A stretch of DNA of 64,000 nt, from positions 13,764,001 to 13,828,000 of the forward strand of contig NC_091048.1 in assembly GCF_963966145.1 (NCBI RefSeq). Direction: 5' to 3'. A program made the position numbers and the translations under genes. Shown one piece after another: positions 54,640 to 63,792 of this stretch. Source of the DNA: Tenebrio molitor. Taxonomy: Eukaryota > Arthropoda > Insecta > Coleoptera > Tenebrionidae. The first letter of the stretch is position 1, and every line of letters begins with the position of its first letter. A model generated the notes under the pieces. That model was not told where the DNA came from, made no database searches, and saw only the letters and a list, made by a program, of their open reading frames with translations.

Positions 54640-55120
54640 TAGCTCTAAGGGCTTCAAGACTAAACTGTCAAAATATTTTTTTTCAAATGGGATTACATAT
54701 TTTTTTTAGTAATTCTGATAGAGATTTTAATTCTGAAAACAACAATGTATCACAAGTATAACTTCACAGAAAAAAATACCTAACACTAACTTTTGAAACA
54801 ATAAATGACGAGCACCAAGCGAAAAGCTATCAAAATGCATTGCGTTACAATGTAATAACCAAATTAAGGTAGCTGGAGAAAAACAAATGACAAATAATAA
54901 CATGTGGGATTGCGCAGATATGTCGCCAATGTTTAGCGCAAAATTGAACATAGACGATAGTAGCGTTTTTTTACATTTTTTTGTGTGAATTTTTGGTATA
55001 TACTTGTGATACGCTGTTGTTTTCAAAATAAAAATCTTTATCAGAATTACTAAAAAAAAATATGTAATCCCATTTGAAAAAAAATATTTTGACAGTTTAC
55101 CCTTGAAGCCCATGGGGCTA
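54640..55120. mobile_element. TIR element, 481 bp, ~120-bp arms
   Basis: TAGC.C...GGGCTTCAAG...TAAACTGTCAAAATATTTTT, continuing CAAATGGGATTACATA and GTATCACAAGTATA, is mirrored at 55000-55120. TA flanks. The 128-codon minus frame is incidental. Confidence 0.85.
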
Positions 55121-55908
55121 TACTTGAATTTATTAGGCCATTTTGTAGCCTATTAACAACCAGTTAATTTTGTGTACAGATAATTAAAATCTTCTGATAA
55201 ATAACGGAGTTACGGATTCGTCTTCTTTTTTGGGGACATCTTCTATCTGCCCCGTTTCGAGAACGACCTACCATAAATCTTTATTATAGTTATCATGTTA
55301 TTAAACAATTTTACTTAATAAAGTCAGGATTCACATTTATTTCGTCCGGACTATAAATCCAGTGAACAAAAAACAGTCATTTAGGTCATAAAATGTCAAC
55401 ATTTTTTATCAGTTTTCAAAAAAGTAGTTTTTTTGAGCAAGTGCTTAATATAAATGGATAGCGTGAATATTTATATTTGCAGTAAAGGCGCGTAACGTGA
55501 GCGTTCCACATTTGGTGAACATTTAGTAAAATCGGTAAACATATAGCATTTAGAATGCAAGCAACAGTAAAACAATACGAAACATTGCTATTTTGGTGAC
55601 TCTGTTCTCATTTTCCAAAGTATCATTATTTGGTGTCCACTAAGAATTTTTGATGTTAATTTAATTTTTTGGAGGACAGCGCTAGGGGTGTATAATTTAA
55701 TTTGGTGAACATTATATTAATACCCATTAAGAAATAATAATTTACTTGTTTGTTTGTATCTACGAGTATCTATCTAATGTTTTTTGTACATTCTTATGTA
55801 AAATAATGTAAATATTTCTGAAATAAAAATGTTAATTTTGAAACATTCTTTTGCTCTGGTATAACCGTAAATGGATAGAATTGTCAAAGGATTACCTCAA
55901 GTAGATAG
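55121..55908. other. No gene recognised
   Basis: AT-rich spacer; AATAAAAATG near 55822 and TTTGGTGAAC strings related to the 53.5-kb repeat. No gene. Confidence 0.4.
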
Positions 55909-56184
55909 GTAAAGTCCTCGTCGAAAAATAGTCAATTTTGACTTAAATTGTAAATCATTTTATAATAGGAGAGAAAATCGTCTTATAACTACCATAAATA
56001 ATTCCATAAATAAATAGGGGCTGTTCCTTTACCTGATGTTTGCTCTTCCTTGAGTCGGCACTGCACAACAAAGGGGCAATAAACTTAGAGGGTATTATGG
56101 TAGTTATAAGACGGTTTGCTGTCCTATTGTAACATGATTTACAATTTAAGTCAGAATTGACTATTTCTAGACGAGGACTTTACT
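55909..56184. mobile_element. MITE, ~276 bp, ~95-bp TIRs
   Basis: GTAAAGTCCTCGTC, AATAGTCAATT.TGACTTAAA, TTGTAAATCAT and CGTCTTATAACTACCATAA are mirrored with few mismatches. Confidence 0.88.
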
Positions 56185-56269
56185 GAACTCCGATGCCGTC
56201 AAGACGGCGCGGCGCGGTGGAGGATTATTACAGGAACCTAGCCGGGCCCAACTCGGACATCGGATTATA

Positions 56270-56520
56270 GTTGTCCCAGAGCTACAGCGATTTTATGGCA
56301 GGGTACCATTGTACAAACTTTAACGACACCGACAATAGGTTTAAACCACAGCTACAACCCCTAATCGTAAATTCATTCAAGTACTATATACCCTGTAAAC
56401 TGACAGGTACAGAACGAAAGTGATGATTGACAGGGATCTGCTTAAGTCGCTTATCGGCATCTCAATAGACGTAATAAGAACTATTGCCCTGCCATAAAAT
56501 CGCTGCAGCTCTGGGACAAC
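56270..56520. mobile_element. MITE, 251 bp, ~34-bp TIRs starting GTTGTCCCAGA
   Basis: GTTGTCCCAGAGCTACAGCG ATTTTATGGCAGGG mirrored by CCCTGCCATAAAATCGCTGC AGCTCTGGGACAAC, TA-rich flanks. The first 11 bases match the right end of the mariner-like element at 7333-8717, so it may be mobilised by a related transposase. 17-bp direct repeats (CGGGCCCAACTCGGACA, 56243 and 56540) bracket it at a distance. Confidence 0.85.
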
Positions 56521-56875
56521 TATACAGGGCATTAACGCGCGGGCCCAACTCGGACACACCGGTTCTGACCGAGTGCTGGGCTCATAGTTAATCTCTCAAC
56601 CTACCCTCTGGACCCAGGTAAAGTACGGGCAGGTACCTTCCCCTGCTCCGGATAGGGTGAGTCAACGCTTTCACCTTTTCTAGCCTAATTCTAACATCAT
56701 AATAGTAAAACATAATTGTTTAATCGTAAGACTAAACATGGTCCGGCACCTTGAAAGGTCCTCTTTCAACAAAATGTACATCCTACTCTAACTTAACTTA
56801 ACTATAACTAAAAACACAATAAAAAAAATGCAGTCGTTGATTGTTCAAATCACAGTTAAACTAACCTACACTTAA
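56521..56875. other. 3' flank of the BEL/Pao fragment
   Basis: More GC-rich 56540-56690, then AT-rich. This would be the region 3' of the integrase gene, where a 3' LTR could lie, but I could not find a second LTR or clear LTR ends. Confidence 0.3.
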
Positions 56876-58150
56876 CTAAACTAAACATGACAGCTTCTGT
56901 GGACCACTAGCACTGCGAAGCACCTTTTCACGGCACTGTATATTGTTCGTAGCACATGACTCATTAGTTGGAAGCACACACACATTTGTGATGGGGCGTT
57001 TGAGGACCCCCGCCGCTGTTTTGATGGTGACAACGCGAACGTGGCCATCCGTTCCAGGGTGGGCCATGATGATACGTCCCATTCGCCAGGTTACTGGAGG
57101 AGTGTTGTCTTCGCGAATGATCACAAGATCGTTGATGGTCACATCTGGGGTGCTCCTTTTCCATTTTCGGCGATGTTGTAAATGACCTAGATACTCCTTG
57201 GACCACCGTTTCCAGAAGTGTTGCTGCGCCTGTGAGACCCGTTGCCACCGGGACAATCTGTTGGTGATGGTGAAGGTGGTGTCCTGTTCCGGGATCGCGT
57301 TCAAGGGAGCTCCGGTGCGGAAATGGCCGGGACTCAAAGGGTTCATGTCATTTGGATCAAATGATAATGGTGTTAAAGGACGCGAGTTGAGACAGGCCTC
57401 GATTTGGGTTAATAATGTCTGCATTTCTTCAAATGAAAACAACGCATTGCCAGTTACACGTTTTAAATGATATTTAGCTGAGTTGACCGCAGATTCCCAG
57501 AGACCCCCCATGTGAGATGCGAATGGTGGGATAAAACAAAATGTGATGTTGTCATTTGTCAAGGTATTGACTACACGTGCCTGAAACTTGGTTGACTTTA
57601 ACATCTGCTGTAATTCCGCCTCTGCGCCAACGAATGTTTTTGCATTATCCGAATGTATGTACCTGGGTTTGCCCCGTCTTGACACAAATCGTTTTAGTGC
57701 ATTCAAAAAACTTTCAGTGGAACAGTCCGAAATTAGTTCGAGCTGAATGGCTTTGCTTGACATGCATATGAATACCCCGATGTATGCTTTACTGATTTTT
57801 GGTTTTCCTCGTCCGCGATTTAAATTGATTTTGATTGGTCCGCAATAATCTAATCCGGTATGTTCGAAAACGGGACTTGATTCTATGGGAGATGGTAAAT
57901 TGCGCACACTAGTCAAATTTCCCCCATGATTTGTTTTGAGGACGTGGGTTTGACACTTAAACATGGTTTTCGAATCACTTGTCGCACCGCGCTGCGACCA
58001 TTTAAAATCCAAAATTGTTGTCGGATAGCCGCGAGCGTGGCTTGTGCTCCCGAATGCAGCTTTTGATTGTGATAATGCCGTATTATCAATTGTGTGACGT
58101 GATGGTCTTTGGGTATCACGTATGGGTGTTTTTGGGTTTCACGAATTAAT
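56876..58150 (-). pseudogene. BEL/Pao LTR-retrotransposon integrase, fragment
   Basis: The C-terminal end of a BEL/Pao-type Pol polyprotein, which inserts the element cDNA. Two minus frames, 58150-57913 and 58012-56876, are offset by a one-base shift near 57960. The upstream part has the His-rich start of the integrase zinc-binding region (HHVTQLIIRHYHNQKLH). The main frame has the three catalytic acids, in GLDYCGP, SDNAKTF and GGLWESA, then SRPLTPL and the C-terminal DNA-binding part (DLVIIREDN, WRMGRI). RT, protease, Gag and both LTRs are missing in this window; the upstream side is cut near 58150, just before the next non-LTR fragment. An old, incomplete copy; family assignment firm. Confidence 0.88.
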
Positions 58151-58199
58151 TAATTTTTGTTCAATCTACCCCCTACACATAAATACATATAATACCATC

Positions 58200-59108
58200 C
58201 TTGTCGATGTATGCGTTGAGTGTGAGCAGTTTGCTGTTGCTTTTTAGCGATTTGTTTGATTTTAACGCATTTATTTCATCTGTCGTCTTGCCTTTTGGTT
58301 AATTTTGCGACCGTCAATACATGTCAAGTCCTCTCTGCTTTAAAGAAAATTAAATCGAAATCAACAACTGGTCCTGATGGCATTCCGGCTTTTCTGTTGC
58401 CCAATTGTGCCGCTACACTTGCATTTCCTCTCTCAGTCATTTTTAACCTTGCACTAAAAATAAGTGACTTTCCTTCAACATGGAAAAATTCATATATAAC
58501 CCCAGTTCATAAAAAGGGTGATAAGTATGACGTTAGTAACTACAGACCAATTTCACTTATCTGCAATTTTGCCAAAACATGTGAGTTCATTCTGCATGAG
58601 TATTTATTTACTAAAGTATGTAACCATTTATCCAACTGCCAACATGGTTTCTTTCTGAAACGTTCTACAATCTCGAATCTTTGCTGCTTTACCTAGTTTA
58701 CTTTAGTTAGTTAGTTTGCTTTACCTAGTTTTCAGCTGAGTGTATTGATGATAGAAAACAGGTTGATGTGATCTATACGGATTTCTCAAAAGCCTTTGAC
58801 AGATTAGATCACAATATTCTTCTCTCTAAATTGCACAGTTTTGGGTTCTCTGCTTCTTTGTTAACTTTTTTTAAGTCTTACTTAACTGAAAGGAAGCAGT
58901 ATGTTTTCTATAAGGGATTCAAATCTAAAGAAATTATTCCAACTTCAGGTGTTCCTCAAGGATCTGTATTGGGACCCCTCTTTTTTTCGATTTTCATCAA
59001 TGATATAGTCAATGGCTTATCATCTTTGAAACTGCTATTTGCTGACGATTTTAAGTTGTACCGTGAAATCTCTACCATTAGTGACTGTGTGCTTCTTCAA
59101 GATGACTA
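58200..59108 (+). pseudogene. Reverse transcriptase fragment, FADD box intact
   Basis: Reads TGPDGIPAFLLPNC, NYRPISLICNFAKT, QHGFFLKRSTISNL; then a stop at 58694 within a ~37-bp local duplication (GCTTTACCTAGTTT twice). The palm motifs follow: VDVIYTDFSKAFDRLDHNIL, SGVPQGSVLGPLFF and LLFADDFKLYR. This is the only one of the three non-LTR copies here that retains the catalytic FADD. Upstream 58200-58320 has possible further RT text (SLLLLFSDLFDFNAFI) in another frame. CR1/Jockey-like by motifs. Confidence 0.85.
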
Positions 59109-59205
59109 TGCCCGTTTGCACCGTTTTGTAGCTAAGCATTACTTACCATAGGAAAGACTTAAAGTTATGTCTTACCTAAGTCTCTCATCGTTTGCACCGT
59201 AGATA

Positions 59206-59566
59206 TACTCAATTTCATATAAATGTGCATCTAAGCAAGCCATGAAAATCTGATTTTCTGTTGGTAGTAAAGCTAAAGCTAGTGACTTTGACTTTCAAAG
59301 TTGCTTGCTCTGCGCGAACCCGATTTGACTAATTTTTCAGTTTTTATCCATTTTAACATTGCTGATTTCAAATTTCAAAAGCAATGTTACGTCTTTTTAC
59401 TGATTAAATTAAAGTAATTCTTATTTGTTTTTGTCTTTGTATTTTTACCAAGTAAAGATTTTTTGGACATGACCTTCATAAATGTGACTTTTGTAATGTA
59501 ACTAAATTAAAGGTGCTTTTACAAATGCACAGCTCACTTGATGAACATTTATATGAAATCAATTAT
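59206..59566 (+). mobile_element. MITE family A copy (full)
   Basis: Complete ~360-bp copy from TACTCAATTTCATATAAATG to the GAAATCAATTATA end. Has an 8-base extra AAATTTCA compared with its neighbour. Confidence 0.88.
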
Positions 59567-59818
59567 ATACTCAATTTCATATAAATGTGCATCTAAGCAA
59601 GCCATGAAAATCTGATTTTCTGTTGGTAGTAAAGCTAAAGCTAGTGACTTTGACTTTCAAAGTTGCTTGCTCTGCGCGAACTCGATTTGATTAATTTTTT
59701 AGTTTTTATCCATTTTAACATTGCTGATTTCAAAAGCAATGTTACGTCTTTTTACTGATTAAATTAAAGTCATTCTTATTTGTTTTTGTCTTTGTATTTT
59801 TACCAAGTAAAAATCAAT
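59567..59818 (+). mobile_element. MITE family A copy, truncated
   Basis: Same start as 59206, directly following it, but breaks off after TACCAAGTAAAAATCAATTA, about 100 bp short. Confidence 0.85.
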
Positions 59819-59828
59819 TATAACTATA

Positions 59829-60180
59829 ATTGATTTCATATAAATGTTCATCAAGTGAGCTGTGCATTTGTAAAAGCACCTTTAATTTAGTAACATTACA
59901 AAAGTCACATTTATGAAGGTCATGTCCAATAAATCTTTACTTGGTAAAAATACAAAGACAAAAACAAATAAGAATTACTTTAATTTAATCAGTAAAAAGA
60001 CGTAACATTGCTTTTGAAATCAGCAATGTTAAAATGGACAAAAACTGAAAAATTAGTCAAATCGGGTTCGCGCAGAGCAAGCAACTTTGAAAGTCAAAGT
60101 CACTAGCTTTAGCTTTAATACCAACAGAAAATCAGATTTTCATGGCTTGCTTAGATGCACATTTATATGAAATTGAGTAT
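59829..60180 (-). mobile_element. MITE family A copy, inverted (full)
   Basis: Opposite orientation to the two preceding copies, with which it can form a long hairpin. Nearly identical to 4126-4481. Confidence 0.88.
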
Positions 60181-60379
60181 AAGCACTCCTTAAATGTAAG
60201 CAACGGTAAGGTCTATTCAATTTGGCAACACAGCAAAATTCTAGTAATATTGGCGGCGGTTGGTATAAACTTAGTTACAAACTAGATTTTTGACAGGTGT
60301 TTCTAACCACTTCTCTTCTCTGTTATTGTTATCATTACAGAGAACGGTTAACGATCGTGTTTTTGACTTTTTTTACATT

Positions 60380-60472
60380 ATGGCTAATTATCTTGAAAAC
60401 AACAACGACGATATATTCGAGGACGATTTTGATATCCTCAAAATAATTCTGAGCATTCTTGTCAACAATTAA
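60380..60472 (+). other. Short frame, possible first exon of the Harbinger gene
   Basis: After a CATTACAG acceptor-like site, ATG 60380 reads MANYLENNNDDIFEDDFDIL KIILSILVNN and stops. It lies inside the Harbinger boundaries on the same strand as the nuclease remnant and just before a mariner fragment. A role as the truncated start of that gene is a guess. Confidence 0.3.
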
Positions 60473-60480
60473 AATGGATG

Positions 60481-60925
60481 AGAAATTTTGCTAATTGATT
60501 ATCTTGAGAAGGGGAAATTAATTAATGGCCAATACGACACAAGAAGATGAAAACAGCATTTCAGGAAAAATGCAGTAATGACCAAGATAAAAGTGATATT
60601 CTACCACGACAATGCACCTGTTCATTCAAGGGCAGTTGCCCAACAAAAAATAACGGAATTGACGTTTGAACTTCTTGCGCATTACCGTGTTCGCCTGATT
60701 TGGCTCCCTTGGACTTTCATCTCTTTCCAAAACTGAAAAAAAAATTAACTGGAAAGAGATTTCGGTCGAATTAGGAGGTGATCAATGCGGCTAACACTTA
60801 TTTTGAGGATCTCGAAGAAAGACACTTCCGGGAGGGAATCGAAAAGCTGGAGAAACGTTGAACCAAGTGTGTTAAGCTTCAAGGGGATTATGTCGAAAAA
60901 GAAAATATAATTTAAATAAAATTGA
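60481..60925 (+). pseudogene. Mariner transposase C-terminal remnant
   Basis: Broken frames read DYLEKGKLINGQYDTR, KIKVIFYHDNAPVHSRAVAQ with the second catalytic Asp, FHLFPKLKKKLTGKRF, then DLEERHFREGIEKLEKRW and KCVKLQGDYVE. These are in mariner order (HDNAPVH...DFHLFP...KLEKRW.KC...GDYVE), with several frameshifts. The N-terminal half and the TIRs are not visible, apart from a possible end near 60980. Inactive. Confidence 0.8.
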
Positions 60926-61266
60926 TGTTCTTTTCACTGTTATTCCGGAAACTTGCCAATCAACCCTCGTATTGTTCAACGATTTGATTTCATGTATCAC
61001 TTGTTTAAATTCGTTGAAAAATAAAGAAGCTATGGACTCGTCCTTTTTGTGTCTTCCACCATGAAATTCAAGTTAAATTATTTCTAGAATATTCAGATCC
61101 AGTTCAAATCGCCTTTAAATACGTATATTTTTCTCTTTATTTTAAACATTCATTTAATTGTTTCTATTTGTCATTGAATTAAATACCCAATATTGAACGC
61201 CGCGCCGCCGCCGATAAAAATTTGATTATGTTTTGCACTTAGCATTGCTTATAGTATTTTACATTA
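60926..61266. other. No gene recognised
   Basis: AT-rich; a short GCCGCGCCGCCGCCG run near 61200. Nothing coding. Confidence 0.4.
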
Positions 61267-61376
61267 CAAGCCAGGTAAAATGGTTTTTACTGGCGAATGG
61301 AGGATATAACTGACGAGTCGAAGACGAGTCAGTTACCTCCTTGAGCCAGTAAAACCAGTTACCTGGCGTGTCTTGT
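61267..61376. repeat. Palindromic repeat next to the recombinase element
   Basis: ACAAGCCAGGTAAAATGGTT, TTACTGG mirrored by CCAGTAAAACCAGTTACCTG GCGTGTCTTGT, centre TGACGAGTCGAAGACGAGTCA. A related AGCCAGTTAAAATGAC occurs at 62764 on the other side of the recombinase gene. Confidence 0.7.
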
Positions 61377-61378
61377 AT

Positions 61379-62842
61379 AATATTTTATTTGTTACTAAAT
61401 TGTAAACAACTAAATAAAATTAAAAATGATCAAATTCTGTTTTCTTCCAAATTATTGCTCAAAACTCAGAAACCTTAGAAGTACAATTACTATGACAACG
61501 CGCCGTTTGTTCAAATTGTTTATTTCCGTCAAGATTTTTTCTCAAATGAACGTGCCAGAAGAAATCAAAAAGGAAGCTATAAACGTGGCTTCCAGTTTAC
61601 TGCCAGCGAAGTCTTTAGCAAGATATGAACGAGAATATGAAGAATTTAAAAATTGGCACAAAATCAATAACGTAACTGGTGTAACGGAAGACGTTCTTTT
61701 GGTGTATCTTCACCAACTATCAGACAAATTTAGCCCCAATTCTTTGTGGTCGAAATGGTCCATGTTAAAAAGCTGCCTGGAAATTAAAGAAAATGCTGAA
61801 GTTCGCAGGTTTGTTTTCCTATTACAGACGTTGTCAAAAAAGTGATATTTTAACTTGACATTTGTAGATTTCATAAGGTAATTGCTTTTCTCAAGAGAAA
61901 GAATGAGCGTTACGTGCCGAAGAAGGCAAGGGTTTTAACAAAAGAGCAAGTGGAAAAATTTCTTGTTGAAGCTCCTGATGACTATTGGTTGTTATATAAA
62001 GTGATTACAATTTTTGGAATTTTTGGTGCTTGCCGGTGTGACGAGCTTCTCTCGTTGACGGTGAAGGACGTAGAAGATGTTGAGAAATATATTATCGTCA
62101 CTTTACGGAATACAAAGAATTTAACAACAAGGAGATTTACGATCACAGATGAGGGCTGCAGTTTTCAACCTTGTGTTTTGTACAGAAAATATGCAGCTCT
62201 TCGTCCTCGTCAAGCAGACCAATTACGTTTCTTTTTAACCTACCGTAATGGCAAATGTATTTCCCTCAATGTTGGCCAGCACACTATTGGCGGTGTACCG
62301 AAAAAATTGCAACATACTTAGGGCTACAAGAACCTGAATTATACACAGGTCACTCATTTCGCCGATCAGCAGCAACAATGGTTGTGGATGCAGGTGGAGA
62401 TATTTTGACACTAAAACGTGTGGGAGGATGGAAAAGTAGTGGAATTGCGGAAGGTTATGTGGATGATTCTATCAATAAAAAAATTGAAATTGCGAAAAAA
62501 ATGTTTCCTGGACGAAACTCAACAGATGTGGCTTCCACTTCGGGAGGTTCTACAATTAATTGTCCAATGACGAGCGAATTCACTTCCGCTTCAGGAATGT
62601 TCGACATTAGCGGAAATTCTAATTGTACATTTAATTTTAATTTGTATGAAACAAAGAAATAAAAATGTTCAAATGTTAAAAACGCTACTATCCTTTCCAA
62701 ATTTCAAATTTCTCTACTAACTTGTTAAATTCATAACTGGTCTGCTGTCAATTTAACGCTACTAGCCAGTTAAAATGACTTTTCAACGTCAAGTGACAGT
62801 TCGAATAAATGACGTTTACAATTTAGTAACAAATAAAAATAT
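61379..62842 (+). mobile_element. Inverted-repeat-bounded tyrosine-recombinase element, ~1.46 kb
   Basis: ATTTTATTTGTTACTAAATT GTAAAC at 61382-61407 is mirrored at 62813-62839; over 29-30 bases the only difference is one T. Between them lies one gene, a tyrosine recombinase. Known Crypton elements use the same enzyme class and usually lack terminal inverted repeats, so these repeats may be part of the element or the remains of a host MITE. Confidence 0.65.
61546..62662 (+). pseudogene. Tyrosine recombinase (Crypton-like), one intron, one frameshift
   Basis: Tyrosine recombinases cut and rejoin DNA through a Tyr-DNA intermediate. Exon 1 runs from ATG 61546 (MNVPEEIKKEAINVASSLLP; an in-frame upstream ATG at 61426 is less likely) to 61808. 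A 59-bp GT-AG intron (61809-61867) joins EVRR to FHKVIAFLKRKNE. The N-terminal part is a core-binding-like helical domain (KSLARYEREYEEFKNW). The catalytic part has the first Arg in GACRCDELLSL, a Lys-bearing beta-turn region (TLRNTKNLTTR), the HxxR box in GHSFRRSAAT and the probable nucleophile Tyr in GIAEGYVDD. Near 62301 a run of six A where seven are needed shifts the frame, leaving KKLQHT and a stop; the other frame carries on to 62662. With that exception about 370 residues are intact. Crypton-like by enzyme class; the exact clade is not determinable here. Confidence 0.8.
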
Positions 62843-62849
62843 TTAAGCC

Positions 62850-62973
62850 CTCGATTTTGCCTGCTTAAACTAAGCACTGCTTAAACAGATATAAGCATTG
62901 CTTAGACGACGGCGCAACGAAATTTCCAATTTTAAGCAGAACTTAAAGTTAAGCAGTACTTAAGCATTGCGGT
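62850..62973 (-). mobile_element. End of a second Harbinger-type element
   Basis: Read on the minus strand it begins GGCCATTTGCACCGCAATGC then TTAAGTACTGCTTAA, closely resembling the right end of the 59109-63792 element (GGCCGTTTGCACCG...TAATGCTTAAGTA). Only this end is present. Confidence 0.55.
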
Positions 62974-63010
62974 GCAAATGGCCATAAGATTACAATAATG
63001 TATTTACTCA

Positions 63011-63315
63011 GGTGATAGTGGATCACCCCTACGGCCATACTTTTTAACACCCATATTGAATTTCCTGTACTTGCATATGGCCTACGGTTAAAAATGGACA
63101 CTGCTTTGACAGTAATTATTGCTGCAGGAGTGCTACACAACTTTGCCAAGTTAAACAATGAACAAGAAGCACCACCTGCTGAGGGCATAGAACACAATGT
63201 TTTGGAAGAAATGATCCAAATGGGACAAGTACCACCTATAAATCCAAATGCAGAGGACCATGCCAATAGAGACATTAGAAATGGATTTATAAATAATCAT
63301 TTTGCAAATTTATAA
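63011..63315 (+). pseudogene. HARBI1-like nuclease, C-terminal remnant
   Basis: After a TTTACTCAG acceptor-like site the frame reads GDSGSPLRPYFLTPI, a HARBI1 motif that carries the second catalytic Asp. About 70 residues, including the region of the catalytic Glu, are missing. After a frame change it continues YGLRLKMDTALTVIIAAGVL HNFAKL and ends IRNGFINNHFANL at 63315. The order is that of PIF/Harbinger nucleases. It lies against the right TIR of the surrounding element, as expected for that element's own gene. Inactive. Confidence 0.75.
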
Positions 63316-63640
63316 TAAAAAATTTATTACAATACAGAATTGTTATTCGAGTTCTTATTTTTTTTTAATTGTCCTTTTTTTAACTAATTCTACTTGTACT
63401 TCGTCAAACTCCACATTCCTCTTCAGCTACTGCTCAGTTAATTCGGCTATAGACAGCCGTTTGTCCAATAACCTTATCTGGCAACTCATGATAAAATAGC
63501 AACAAATTTGCTGAACTAATAATTTAATGTAAAAGATTCGCCGATGCGAAGCTGCGACAACCGACAAGAAATGGATAATTTCGCGCCAGCGCCATCAACA
63601 TCACAAATCCGAACAAAACAAAATATCTTATACGCATGTG
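63316..63640. other. 3' region of the Harbinger gene, no gene recognised
   Basis: AATAAAAAATTTATT at the end of the nuclease frame may act as a poly(A) signal. The rest is AT-rich; a 65-codon frame has no motif. Confidence 0.4.
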
Positions 63641-63792
63641 CGAAGCATTGCCTAAAAGTTAGGACAGGAATATTCGGGGGCTTAATTTAGGCACAGCTTA
63701 AGAAACCATTTGGTAGCGGTGCAAATGAAATCGGCAACTTAAGTCTGGTCCAATACTTAAGCATTACTTAGTATTGACGGTGCAAACGGCCA
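63641..63792 (+). repeat. Right terminal region of the Harbinger element
   Basis: Contains GGTGCAAATG and GGTGCAAACGG about 75 bp apart, with GCTTAA repeats (AGCTTAAG, ACTTAAG, ACTTAAGC). It mirrors 59109-59205, though only the short motifs and spacing are conserved. Confidence 0.65.

Larger units (their letters stand above)
59109..63792 (+). mobile_element. PIF/Harbinger-type element, 4.68 kb with insertions
   Basis: Left end TGCCCGTTTGCACCG and right end complement TGGCCGTTTGCACCG, each with a second GTTTGCACCG (left) or TTTGCACCG (right) about 75-80 bp inward and shared AAGTAATGCTTA-like text. TA flanks; the expected TTA is not fully preserved. It carries the C-terminal part of a HARBI1-like nuclease next to its right end. 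Other elements inside: three family A MITEs, a mariner remnant, a tyrosine-recombinase element, and an end of a related Harbinger. Confidence 0.72.

Noticed and set aside
54727..55113. 128-codon minus frame
   Set aside because: Runs across both arms and the spacer of a TIR element.
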